Below are positions 25,815-32,467 of a stretch of 64,000 bases of DNA, piece by piece. Location of the stretch: the NCBI GenBank assembly GCA_902762875.1, contig CACWPS010000002.1, positions 1-64,000 on the forward strand, in the 5' to 3' direction. Origin of the DNA: Oscillospiraceae bacterium. GTDB lineage: Bacteria > Bacillota > Clostridia > Oscillospirales > Acutalibacteraceae. A program made the translations under genes and the position numbers. Each line of letters begins with the position of its first letter. The stretch's first letter is position 1. The notes under the pieces are model-generated. The model was given only the letters and a program-made list of their open reading frames with translations. It had not been told where the DNA came from and did no database searches.

Positions 25815-26723
25815 TTATTTTCCGCATAGCATTGTCAGTGGATTTTCCTTCAATATTTTCTTTGCGATATTCTCATCAAGCTTAGGTACTATATGCTCAA
25901 ACATATATGACCACCGCGGTGCCTTTATTTGCGGCATATCGCAAAATCCTTGAAAAACCGAATCATCATGGGATAAAAGTAATCTATCTGCATATCCCGC
26001 TTCGCAAAGAGCATTTATCTGATTGATTTTTGATGTTATATAATCTTGCCGTTCGTTATCATACATTCTGTCAAGAGCAACATAACAGCCTAACTTTGCA
26101 AAATTTTTAATATATTCATTATCATTTGTGTCACTTAAATGCCCTACAACTATATTTTTCGGATTTACATTTTCGCCGAGCAAAATTTCAACCGCTTTTA
26201 TTCCGTTTTTGTTATTTGCGTTTGTATGCAAAATAATAGGAAGTCCTGTCTTCTTTTGAGCAAGTGCTGAGGCTTTCAAAAGCTTGATATTAAAAGGTGA
26301 AACCGTGTCATATTCAACCGCCGATTTTATTACTCCGGCACAAGTATTATTTGCATCCTCAGCAATAAAATCCGCAAGTGTTCGGGCGGACATACAGTCT
26401 AAAATCGGCTCATCGTTATAATAAAATCCCGTTGAGCAAACTATATCGACTCCCGACAATTCAGATACTTTTTTCAACAGTTCAACATCTCTGCCGATAT
26501 TTACGGGAGTGCAATCTATAAACAACGCCAAGCCGTATTTTTCTTTCATATTTTTCAGAATATCGGCTGATTTTTCCGCAAGCGTAGGCTTATCTAAATA
26601 GCCTTTTGACATTATATTAAGATATTCGGAATAACAGCATATATGCTCATGAGAAAGGGTTACTGTATTCTTGCTGATTTTCTTTTTTCCGAAAACGGTT
26701 CTTACTTCAACAAAATTATTCAT
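25815..26723 (-). CDS. Phosphotriesterase-like amidohydrolase/lactonase
   Basis: A TIM-barrel metal-dependent hydrolase of the phosphotriesterase homology family, 302 residues. Binuclear site residues are visible: HxH in TLSHEHICC near residue 24, the bridging lysine in GVIKSAVEYD, His in LHTNAN and VGHLSDTND, and Asp in LLSHDDSVF. Natural substrates of this family are mostly lactones and phosphorylated sugar lactones, not organophosphates. Its start overlaps the GRE stop by 8 bases, so the two are translationally coupled. It may process the substrate or product of the GRE. Confidence 0.86.
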   Translation of the reverse strand: MNNFVEVRTVFGKKKISKNTVTLSHEHICCYSEYLNIMSKGYLDKPTLAEKSADILKNMKEKYGLALFIDCTPVNIGRDVELLKKVSELSGVDIVCSTGFYYNDEPILDCMSARTLADFIAEDANNTCAGVIKSAVEYDTVSPFNIKLLKASALAQKKTGLPIILHTNANNKNGIKAVEILLGENVNPKNIVVGHLSDTNDNEYIKNFAKLGCYVALDRMYDNERQDYITSKINQINALCEAGYADRLLLSHDDSVFQGFCDMPQIKAPRWSYMFEHIVPKLDENIAKKILKENPLTMLCGK

Positions 26724-28836
26724 TGTGCGTTGTCCTTTTTATAATATCATTTTGTATGCTTTCCTGAAGATTTACAAAATAATCTGAAAATCCCGTAACT
26801 CGTACCCGAAGACTGTTATATTTTTCAGGGTCTTTTTGAGCGGCAAGAAGGTCTGCCTTTGAAACATATGTAAGCTGAAAATGCACACCGCCGTTTTTGA
26901 AATATGCCTCAAACATATCAACTACCTTTTCAAAATAGTCATCGTTTTTGATTAGCTGTTCATCAAGCGAAATATTCGTAACCGTACTTCCGCATGAAAT
27001 TCCGTATGGGTCAAGCTTGGCAACGGAATTTAAAAGTGCTGTCAATCCTTCCCTGTCCTTGCCCTCGCTCTGACCGATACCGAATTTAATCAAATCACCG
27101 TTAAAACGACCGTCGGGAGTGGCTTTTGTTTTTTCGCCGAACCATTTATGATGCTCGTTGTATCCCAGAAGGTCGCCTATAAGCCATTGATAGCCGAATA
27201 CATTTTTCTTATCCTTTAAGTGGTTATAAAAGCTTGTGTACACCCTCCCGGCAACATAATTGGATATTTCGTCATCGTTGCCGAAAAACTTCCCGGTTTT
27301 TAAAATCATTCTTCTCAAATTTTCATACTCGTTCCAATTAGACTGAACCGCATTAATAAGCTCGCTCATAGTTATGGCTTTGCTATCAAAGACAAATTGC
27401 TTTACAACTATAAGAGAATCGATAACGTTTGTTATTCCCAAAAGCATAGGCGAGGCGATTACAACATCTCCGCCGCCTTGTGTAAGGCTTTTTGCATTTT
27501 CTATGCAATCGTTAAAAACCAGACTTGATACATAGTTTATATCCTTTGCACGAGCAAGATTATATTTGTCATCGTATTCATAAATTTTATCAATATCAGA
27601 GAGCATTTCTCTTTCAAATACTTCGTAAAATTCGTCAAAGCTTTTGACTTTTTTTATACTCTCGGATTTTTCGTGGAAAACAGTTTCCACACACTTTACA
27701 ATGTTGCCCTTTGAATTACTTCCTGTAATTGCTCCCAAAAATGCAGGCTCATTGCAGCCGACCATAGTATAATTAACGGCTCGCTCAAAGGGAAAGCCGC
27801 AAATTTCGGTATAGCACTTAATACGCTTGTCATCATTTGTAAATGCAAAACGCTTGAATTTATCCTTTCTTTCGCAGTCCATCACAAATTTCAGCACTTC
27901 TCGGGGTGTTTTTTTCGTCCATCGTAAAGTGATTTGGGGGCAATAAATAGGTAATTCAATCAAGCTTTCGACAATCAATTCAGACACTTCGTTAAATCCG
28001 TCCTCGCCGTTCGGTAAATATCCGCCTATACAAAAATGCGATTCTCCGCCGCGTGTAAAATTGCCCGAAAGCGGCGATTTTGCCTGAATCATCAAAAATA
28101 ATTCCTGCAAATATTCCTTTGCTTTATCTTTTGTTATCGCCCCCGATTTTATATCATTTTCATAAAACGGTGTTAAATATCTGTCAAGAGTTCCCACACT
28201 GTCGGGGTCAAGGCTGAAGCAAACATAAATAGAAAGTACAGCCTCATAAAAATTGCTCGGACCGGTTTTCGGAACATTCAAAATCGCCTCTGATAATTTT
28301 TCCAAATTAGCTCTATATTCCGCTTCTTTAACGGTTTTTGAAAATTCAAGCACTTTAGCGGAGCATTTTTCCGCCCATCCGATTACAGCGTAGGCAATTT
28401 TTTTCAGGCCGTTTAAAAATTCAATTTCTTCCGTTTTATTGTGTATTTCAAGAGATTTTTCAATATCCCCGATTATTCCTAAAATACCCTTGTTTAAAAC
28501 CTTGGCATAGTCCGCCGTTGCGTGCTGCCATTCCATTGTGGAAAGATTATCCAAAGGCTTCAGATAAAACAAATTCATTATTTCTCCGGTGGCTTTATGC
28601 ACGCTCCTGCCAAAGGCGTCACCGACAACACTTCCGTCAAATCTGAAAAAGCCCGTCAATGTTGAATATTTTGTAATTTTGGGTTCTTGATTTAATATGT
28701 ATTCGCAAATTCTTTTTACCTGCATCTCATTTTCAGATAAAAATAAATCCTCTCGGTCAAATTTTGTTTTTATCGGATTTACATACATTTCTCCGCTTAA
28801 TGTAAGCTCTGTTAATTTTTCTATTCTTTCAATCAT
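26716..28836 (-). CDS. Glycyl radical enzyme of unknown substrate
   Basis: A PFL-superfamily enzyme of 706 residues, shorter than the usual 760-850. The C-terminal radical motif RVTGFSDYFVNL places the radical glycine about 25 residues from the end. The thiyl cysteine is in VGCNEPAF near residue 361; the Cys-x-Glu arrangement occurs in the dehydratase, choline lyase and arylacetate decarboxylase branches and not in pyruvate formate-lyase itself, which has two adjacent cysteines. GCNEP differs from the common GCVEP. It is therefore unlikely to be PFL. The start is the ATG at 28836, with AAGGTGAT 6 bases upstream. It leads an operon with a hydrolase, peptidase, CapA-like protein and activase. 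No microcompartment or transporter genes are near. Confidence 0.93.
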   Translation of the reverse strand: MIERIEKLTELTLSGEMYVNPIKTKFDREDLFLSENEMQVKRICEYILNQEPKITKYSTLTGFFRFDGSVVGDAFGRSVHKATGEIMNLFYLKPLDNLSTMEWQHATADYAKVLNKGILGIIGDIEKSLEIHNKTEEIEFLNGLKKIAYAVIGWAEKCSAKVLEFSKTVKEAEYRANLEKLSEAILNVPKTGPSNFYEAVLSIYVCFSLDPDSVGTLDRYLTPFYENDIKSGAITKDKAKEYLQELFLMIQAKSPLSGNFTRGGESHFCIGGYLPNGEDGFNEVSELIVESLIELPIYCPQITLRWTKKTPREVLKFVMDCERKDKFKRFAFTNDDKRIKCYTEICGFPFERAVNYTMVGCNEPAFLGAITGSNSKGNIVKCVETVFHEKSESIKKVKSFDEFYEVFEREMLSDIDKIYEYDDKYNLARAKDINYVSSLVFNDCIENAKSLTQGGGDVVIASPMLLGITNVIDSLIVVKQFVFDSKAITMSELINAVQSNWNEYENLRRMILKTGKFFGNDDEISNYVAGRVYTSFYNHLKDKKNVFGYQWLIGDLLGYNEHHKWFGEKTKATPDGRFNGDLIKFGIGQSEGKDREGLTALLNSVAKLDPYGISCGSTVTNISLDEQLIKNDDYFEKVVDMFEAYFKNGGVHFQLTYVSKADLLAAQKDPEKYNSLRVRVTGFSDYFVNLQESIQNDIIKRTTHNE

Positions 28837-28863
28837 ACAAATCACCTTTTTGCATTTTTGTTT

Positions 28864-28892
28864 ATTATATCGAATTTATGCTTTTCAGTAAA
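28864..28892 (-). promoter_or_regulatory. Promoter of the GRE operon
   Basis: On the minus strand: TTTACT (28887-28892), a 17-base spacer, TATAAT (28864-28869). The weak -35 box fits an activator-dependent promoter, and the divergent AraC-type gene is the obvious candidate. Confidence 0.6.
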
Positions 28893-28932
28893 TGTATTAT
28901 ATAGCTTTTTTATATTTTTCATCACTTTTTTA

Positions 28933-28961
28933 TTGACGTATAAAAATGCCCGCGATATAAT
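28933..28961 (+). promoter_or_regulatory. Promoter of the divergent AraC gene
   Basis: TTGACG (28933-28938), a 17-base spacer, TATAAT (28956-28961). Its position shows that the AraC gene starts at 28978 and not at the upstream in-frame start at 28858. Confidence 0.75.
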
Positions 28962-28977
28962 TTATACGGTGATTAAA

Positions 28978-29760
28978 ATGTTCGGAAATAAAAACTTTAA
29001 TATTAAAGAAATATCATCGGTGGCTTTGATAAAGCCAAAAGAAAACGAAAGCAGAATAATACACTACGGCAATAAATTACCGAGATATGAGCTGATTTAT
29101 AAGCTTTCGGGCGAAGTTATAACTCACTTTAACAAAAAAGTATTCCATATAAAGCCCGGTGCGGCGTATATTATCCCTAAATCCGAAAATGCCGATTATT
29201 ATATAGAACGAACAATTCCCGGCGATTGCATAGATATATTTTTTGACACGGATATTTCGTTAGGACAAAATCTGCTTTTACTTGATTTTGATGAAAATAA
29301 TAAAATTTTGAATTTGTTTCAAAAAATATATAGACTTTGGCTTACAAAACCTAACGGATACTATTTTAAATGTATGTCTGCTGTTTATGAAATTTTATAT
29401 GAAATGCTTTTAAAAAGTGAACAATATTCTACCAAAAGCAATTACAAGAAGCTTGAACCGGGTATAGAATATATCCATAACAACTTATACGATGACATAG
29501 ATTATAAACGGCCGTCGGAAATTTGCGGAATAAGCTATACGTATTTTAAAAAGCTTTTCATTGAAAAGTTCGGTGTGCCGCCCGTTCGCTATGTAAATGA
29601 TATGCGTCTTGAGAGAAGCAGGGAACTGCTTTTGACGAATAAATATTCGGTAGGTGAAATTGCAAAAATGTGTGGATTTGAAAATACATATTATTTTTCA
29701 AAAAAATTCAAAGAAAAATATCAATCTTCCCCGACTGCTTATAAAAATTCGGCACAATAA
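28978..29760 (+). CDS. AraC-family regulator of the GRE operon
   Basis: A 260-residue regulator. The N-terminal half is a cupin-like sensor domain (LIYKLSGEVITHF, then FHIKPGAAYIIPK). The last 100 residues hold two helix-turn-helix units: PSEICGISYTYFKKLFIEKFG and YSVGEIAKMCGFENTYYFS split across the domain, ending in the usual SSPTAYK. GGTGAT lies 5 bases before the ATG. It is divergent from the GRE operon, 141 bases away, with both promoters inside, so it probably controls that operon in response to its substrate. Confidence 0.9.
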   Translation: MFGNKNFNIKEISSVALIKPKENESRIIHYGNKLPRYELIYKLSGEVITHFNKKVFHIKPGAAYIIPKSENADYYIERTIPGDCIDIFFDTDISLGQNLLLLDFDENNKILNLFQKIYRLWLTKPNGYYFKCMSAVYEILYEMLLKSEQYSTKSNYKKLEPGIEYIHNNLYDDIDYKRPSEICGISYTYFKKLFIEKFGVPPVRYVNDMRLERSRELLLTNKYSVGEIAKMCGFENTYYFSKKFKEKYQSSPTAYKNSAQ

Positions 29761-29761
29761 A

Positions 29762-29808
29762 AATATGTTTCTCTTATTGAAAATCTCATCAGCAAGCGAA
29801 ACATATTA
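29762..29808 (+). terminator. Hairpin after the AraC gene
   Basis: AATATGTTTC pairs with GAAACATATT around a 27-base loop directly after the stop codon. No T run follows, so termination is uncertain. Confidence 0.4.
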
Positions 29809-29849
29809 ATGTTTACAACTCCCATTCATCCTTATAATGCCTATAGAAT

Positions 29850-29928
29850 ATCGAAACGCTGGAGAGCGTTTCGATAAGCCGATTTTATCGGCTTTTGCGA
29901 ATTCAAATAAGTAACTTTTTGAATTCGC
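29850..29928. repeat. Three consecutive perfect hairpins
   Basis: ATCGAAACGCT/AGCGTTTCGAT (29850-29875), AAGCCGAT/ATCGGCTT (29876-29894) and GCGAATTCAAA/TTTGAATTCGC (29897-29928) follow one another with almost no spacing. The middle one is followed by TT and could terminate transcription. Together they lie in the non-coding right part of the island (29761-30323), which otherwise holds only gene debris. Confidence 0.6.
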
Positions 29929-30056
29929 TCTATATTCATTGCAATGGGTATAGACAAATTTTACCACTATTTCGATTATCTATAACCATTATCATTATGC
30001 GAGATGTAATGTTCGGTTGATTGTTCCTCATTTCATCGTAAGCGGTATTGCTCACG

Positions 30057-30194
30057 TCATTTTAAGATGGAGCGTTTTTTGGTTTCGACGACTGATTTAT
30101 TCGTTTCAGAAGTTACTTCATCGAACATATCCACAGAAAACGAATTTCCGTAAATATGGTGCAAATCTTTTACCCATTCAAAGCGCAGATACAT
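30057..30194 (-). pseudogene. Small ORF, possible gene remnant
   Basis: A 45-codon minus-strand frame reading YLRFEWVKDLHHIYGNSF, then a mixed charged tail ending RSILK. No ribosome site is obvious. The composition (well-mixed, not low complexity) looks protein-like, but I do not recognise a family. It could be the leftover of a gene broken when the island formed. Confidence 0.25.
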
Positions 30195-30238
30195 ATATTA
30201 AGGATATTGAAAAAAGGAAAGCTCTGTCCCTCTTTGAG

Positions 30239-30283
30239 AAAAAAATCCCTCCTGTCCGGTGTTGTTTTACCTGACAGGAGGGA
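30239..30283 (-). terminator. Terminator of the GntR-ABC operon
   Basis: On the minus strand TCCCTCCTGTC and GACAGGAGGGA form an 11-bp stem with a 16-base loop, followed by seven T. It lies about 40 bases after the permease stop. Confidence 0.9.
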
Positions 30284-30307
30284 CTGTTGTTCATCCAAAT
30301 CATAAAG

Positions 30308-30431
30308 GGCGGTTATTTACATATTATTCAAGATTAAGCTTTTTTGTAAGGAAATGACGGGTGATTATAAAATAAATCGCCGAAAGCAACGCCGAATAGA
30401 CAATCATGAATGCCAAAAATACCTCTAAATA
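30308..30431. repeat. Right direct repeat flanking the GRE island
   Basis: The counterpart of 22351-22474. It includes the last 36 codons and the stop of the intact permease gene plus 16 bases beyond it. Confidence 0.9.
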
Positions 30432-31130
30432 CATCACCGAATTATTTATGAGGTTGTTAAACTCCTCCATACCGCCTGCGCCCACAAAGGCAATCGGTAT
30501 CATAATAAGCGAAGTGATTATCTGAACTGCGGCGTAAAGGCAGATATAGGATATCGCCGCACCGCCGACCTTGTTTTTAAACTGCTGACCCAGCGCCATT
30601 GCCGCATAGAACATCAAGAGCGACTGTAAGGGTGCCAATAGCAAAAGCAGTACTATTTCCGAAGAAATTAAGGCAATCTGCCCTACCGACAGATACTCGG
30701 GTAATACTGTAATTGTTAATTTTACAGCATCTAATATCTCCCCTAAGACTTCGGTTCCCGCACCTAAAATAAGGAGCGAGCCGATAACGATAATAAAATC
30801 AATTATTATCACAACAGCCCCGCAGACAAGCTTGCAGACTATGTGCTGTGTTGGGGTAAAGGGCAGAGTAAAGGTAAGATACCCCTCATGGGTCAAAAGG
30901 TTTTTGTAAAACCGCATTACCACGATTACAAGGCCCACTATAAATACGGCTATTATGGCGAATATGTATGCCGTTACGCTAAGTCCCCTAACCATATCTA
31001 AAACATCATTCTCCAAATCGGTTAAAAAGGTAAGGCGGGATAACGCCGCAAACCCGATAAGCGCCGCCCAAATAGGCAATAGGCTACGGAAGAGCGAATG
31101 AAATTCGTGTTTATAAAGCTTCTTTAGCAT
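30324..31130 (-). CDS. ABC-2 type transporter permease
   Basis: A 268-residue integral membrane protein with about six hydrophobic segments, for example AYIFAIIAVFIVGLVIVVM, VIIIDFIIVIGSLLILGA and FLAFMIVYSALLSAIYFII. Together with the ATPase that overlaps its start by 7 bases and the GntR regulator upstream it forms a Ytr-like system; in Bacillus such systems respond to cell-wall antibiotics. The substrate is unknown. A second copy of its 3' end lies at 22366-22482 across the GRE island. Confidence 0.85.
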   Translation of the reverse strand: MLKKLYKHEFHSLFRSLLPIWAALIGFAALSRLTFLTDLENDVLDMVRGLSVTAYIFAIIAVFIVGLVIVVMRFYKNLLTHEGYLTFTLPFTPTQHIVCKLVCGAVVIIIDFIIVIGSLLILGAGTEVLGEILDAVKLTITVLPEYLSVGQIALISSEIVLLLLLAPLQSLLMFYAAMALGQQFKNKVGGAAISYICLYAAVQIITSLIMIPIAFVGAGGMEEFNNLINNSVMYLEVFLAFMIVYSALLSAIYFIITRHFLTKKLNLE

Positions 31131-31822
31131 CTGAATACCTCCCTGAACAGCTCGTCAACGCTTTTACCCTCATTCTCGCGTATATTGTCAACCGTGTCAC
31201 ACAGCACAATATCGCCGTGATTGATGAAAACCACGTCGCTTAAAATCTGTTCCACATCCGCAATTAGGTGGGTGGAAATAATTATAGTTGCGTTTTCGTT
31301 GTAGTTGGCGATAATAGTGCGCAAAATATAATCACGGGTTGCGGGGTCAACTCCCGCAATCGGCTCGTCAAGCAGGTAAAGCTCAGCTTCCCTGCTCATC
31401 ACAAGGATAAGGGCAACCTTTTCCTTTGTGCCCTTTGAAAGGGTTTTTATCTTCTTGGTGCGGTCAATCCCCAAGCTTTCAAGCATTTTATCGGCTCTGT
31501 CAGGATTAAAGTCGCTATAAAAGTCGGAAAAATACTCAATCATTTGATTAACCGTCATCCACCCTGTTAAAAAATTATGGTCGGGCAGGTAGGAAACTAT
31601 CTTTTTAGTTTCAACCCCTATGGGCTTGCCGTCTATAAGAATATCCCCCATAGTTGGAGTAAGCAGACCGTTTGCAAGCTTTATAAGGGTGGTTTTACCG
31701 CTCCCGTTAGGGCCTAATAAACCCACAATTCTTCCCTTTTTGATTTGCAGATTAACGCCCGACAGCGCAATAGCATTTTTGTAAATCTTTGAAAGATTTG
31801 CACATTCTAAAATATTGTCCAT
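31124..31822 (-). CDS. ABC transporter ATP-binding protein
   Basis: A 232-residue ATPase. Walker A GPNGSGKT is near residues 37-44, the signature is degenerate (KTLSKGTKEKVALIL instead of LSGGQ), Walker B is LYLLDEPIAGVD, and the switch histidine is in ISTHL. The degenerate signature LSKGTKEK is common in the YtrB/CcmA-like exporters. It lies 5 bases after the GntR gene and overlaps the permease start. Confidence 0.92.
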   Translation of the reverse strand: MDNILECANLSKIYKNAIALSGVNLQIKKGRIVGLLGPNGSGKTTLIKLANGLLTPTMGDILIDGKPIGVETKKIVSYLPDHNFLTGWMTVNQMIEYFSDFYSDFNPDRADKMLESLGIDRTKKIKTLSKGTKEKVALILVMSREAELYLLDEPIAGVDPATRDYILRTIIANYNENATIIISTHLIADVEQILSDVVFINHGDIVLCDTVDNIRENEGKSVDELFREVFRC

Positions 31823-31827
31823 TAAAT

Positions 31828-32190
31828 TTACCTCCCTAATTCGTTATTTACCGCCTTTAAAATTTCCTCATCATTAAGCCCCAACGCCTTAAGCGATTCG
31901 ATAAACAAACGCACCTTGCCGGAAGCATAATCAGTTTTAGCCTCAGTTATTTTTTCTTCATCCTCGGTGACATAGCGCCCGTCACCCCGCTTTGTGAAGA
32001 TAAGACCCGTGCTTTCAATTTGGGTAAGTGCCCTTTGCATTGTGTTTGGGTTTACCCCCGCCACAACTGCAAGCTCTCTGACCGCTTCCAGCTTACTGCC
32101 CGCAGGGTATTCACCGCTTATTATCTTTAGCGTAATAATATCGACTAGCTGTTGGAAAATCGGTTTGTCGTTTGAAAAGCTCCAAGACAT
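31828..32190 (-). CDS. GntR-family regulator (YtrA subfamily)
   Basis: A 120-residue repressor-type protein: a winged helix-turn-helix (PIFQQLVDIITLKIISGEYP, then VNPNTMQRALTQIESTGLI) and a short C-terminal helical part without an effector domain, which defines the YtrA group. It is the first gene of its ABC operon, as usual for autoregulated members. AGGTGAT lies just before the ATG. Inverted repeats overlap the region between promoter and start and are probable operators. Confidence 0.92.
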   Translation of the reverse strand: MSWSFSNDKPIFQQLVDIITLKIISGEYPAGSKLEAVRELAVVAGVNPNTMQRALTQIESTGLIFTKRGDGRYVTEDEEKITEAKTDYASGKVRLFIESLKALGLNDEEILKAVNNELGR

Positions 32191-32203
32191 TTTATCACCT
32201 CAC

Positions 32204-32228
32204 TTCATTAGTGTATTAATGAACTAAT
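32204..32228 (-). promoter_or_regulatory. Putative YtrA-type operator
   Basis: Two interlocked inverted repeats: TTCATTA/TAATGAA (32204-32223) and ATTAGT/ACTAAT (32207-32228). They lie directly downstream of the -10 box of the GntR gene promoter, where a bound repressor would block transcription. Confidence 0.6.
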
Positions 32229-32231
32229 ACG

Positions 32232-32260
32232 ATAATATACTATTTTTTTGCTTTTGTCAA
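32232..32260 (-). promoter_or_regulatory. Promoter of the GntR-ABC operon
   Basis: On the minus strand: TTGACA (32255-32260), a 17-base spacer, TATTAT (32232-32237). Confidence 0.8.
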
Positions 32261-32301
32261 GCATTTTATGAATTATTTTTATTTTTCGGCAGATAATATA
32301 C

Positions 32302-32330
32302 TTGACAAATACCCCCACGGGGTATATAAT
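32302..32330 (+). promoter_or_regulatory. copA promoter with embedded CsoR operator
   Basis: TTGACA (32302-32307), 17 bases, TATAAT (32325-32330). The spacer holds a perfect inverted repeat ATACCCC-CAC-GGGGTAT at 32309-32325, matching the known CsoR operator pattern. CsoR encoded in the same operon would occupy the spacer and be released by Cu(I). Confidence 0.9.
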
Positions 32331-32371
32331 TCAATCAGATACCGGAAAAACAAACATTTTCGGAATTTGTG

Positions 32372-32444
32372 CGGGACGATGTGGGCATCGTCCCCTACAA
32401 CGGTAAATCGGATATTCGTAGGGGGCGATGCCCACATCGCCCCG
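32372..32444. repeat. Paired inverted hairpin repeat, copy 2
   Basis: The arms at 32372-32398 and 32418-32444 face each other; each is itself a hairpin (GGGACGATG with CATCGTCCC, and GGGGCGATG with CATCGCCCC). It belongs to the same family as 19222-19291. It lies between the copA promoter and start codon, so it is transcribed as a long structured leader. Confidence 0.8.
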
Positions 32445-32467
32445 TTTTAATATAGGGTGACAAAACA

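Noticed and set aside
28858-28977. Upstream extension of the island AraC gene
   Set aside because: The extension contains the promoter boxes at 28933-28961 and would encode an unlikely hydrophobic leader; the ATG at 28978 has the ribosome site.
30017-30274. An 85-codon plus-strand ORF in the island's right flank
   Set aside because: Its 3' part runs through the perfect hairpin at 30246-30283, it lacks a ribosome site and its composition does not resemble a protein family. Probably chance.
22479-30323. Integrative element with integrase and attachment sites
   Set aside because: No integrase, transposase or relaxase gene is present, and the flanking repeats are permease coding sequence and not a tRNA-type attachment site.
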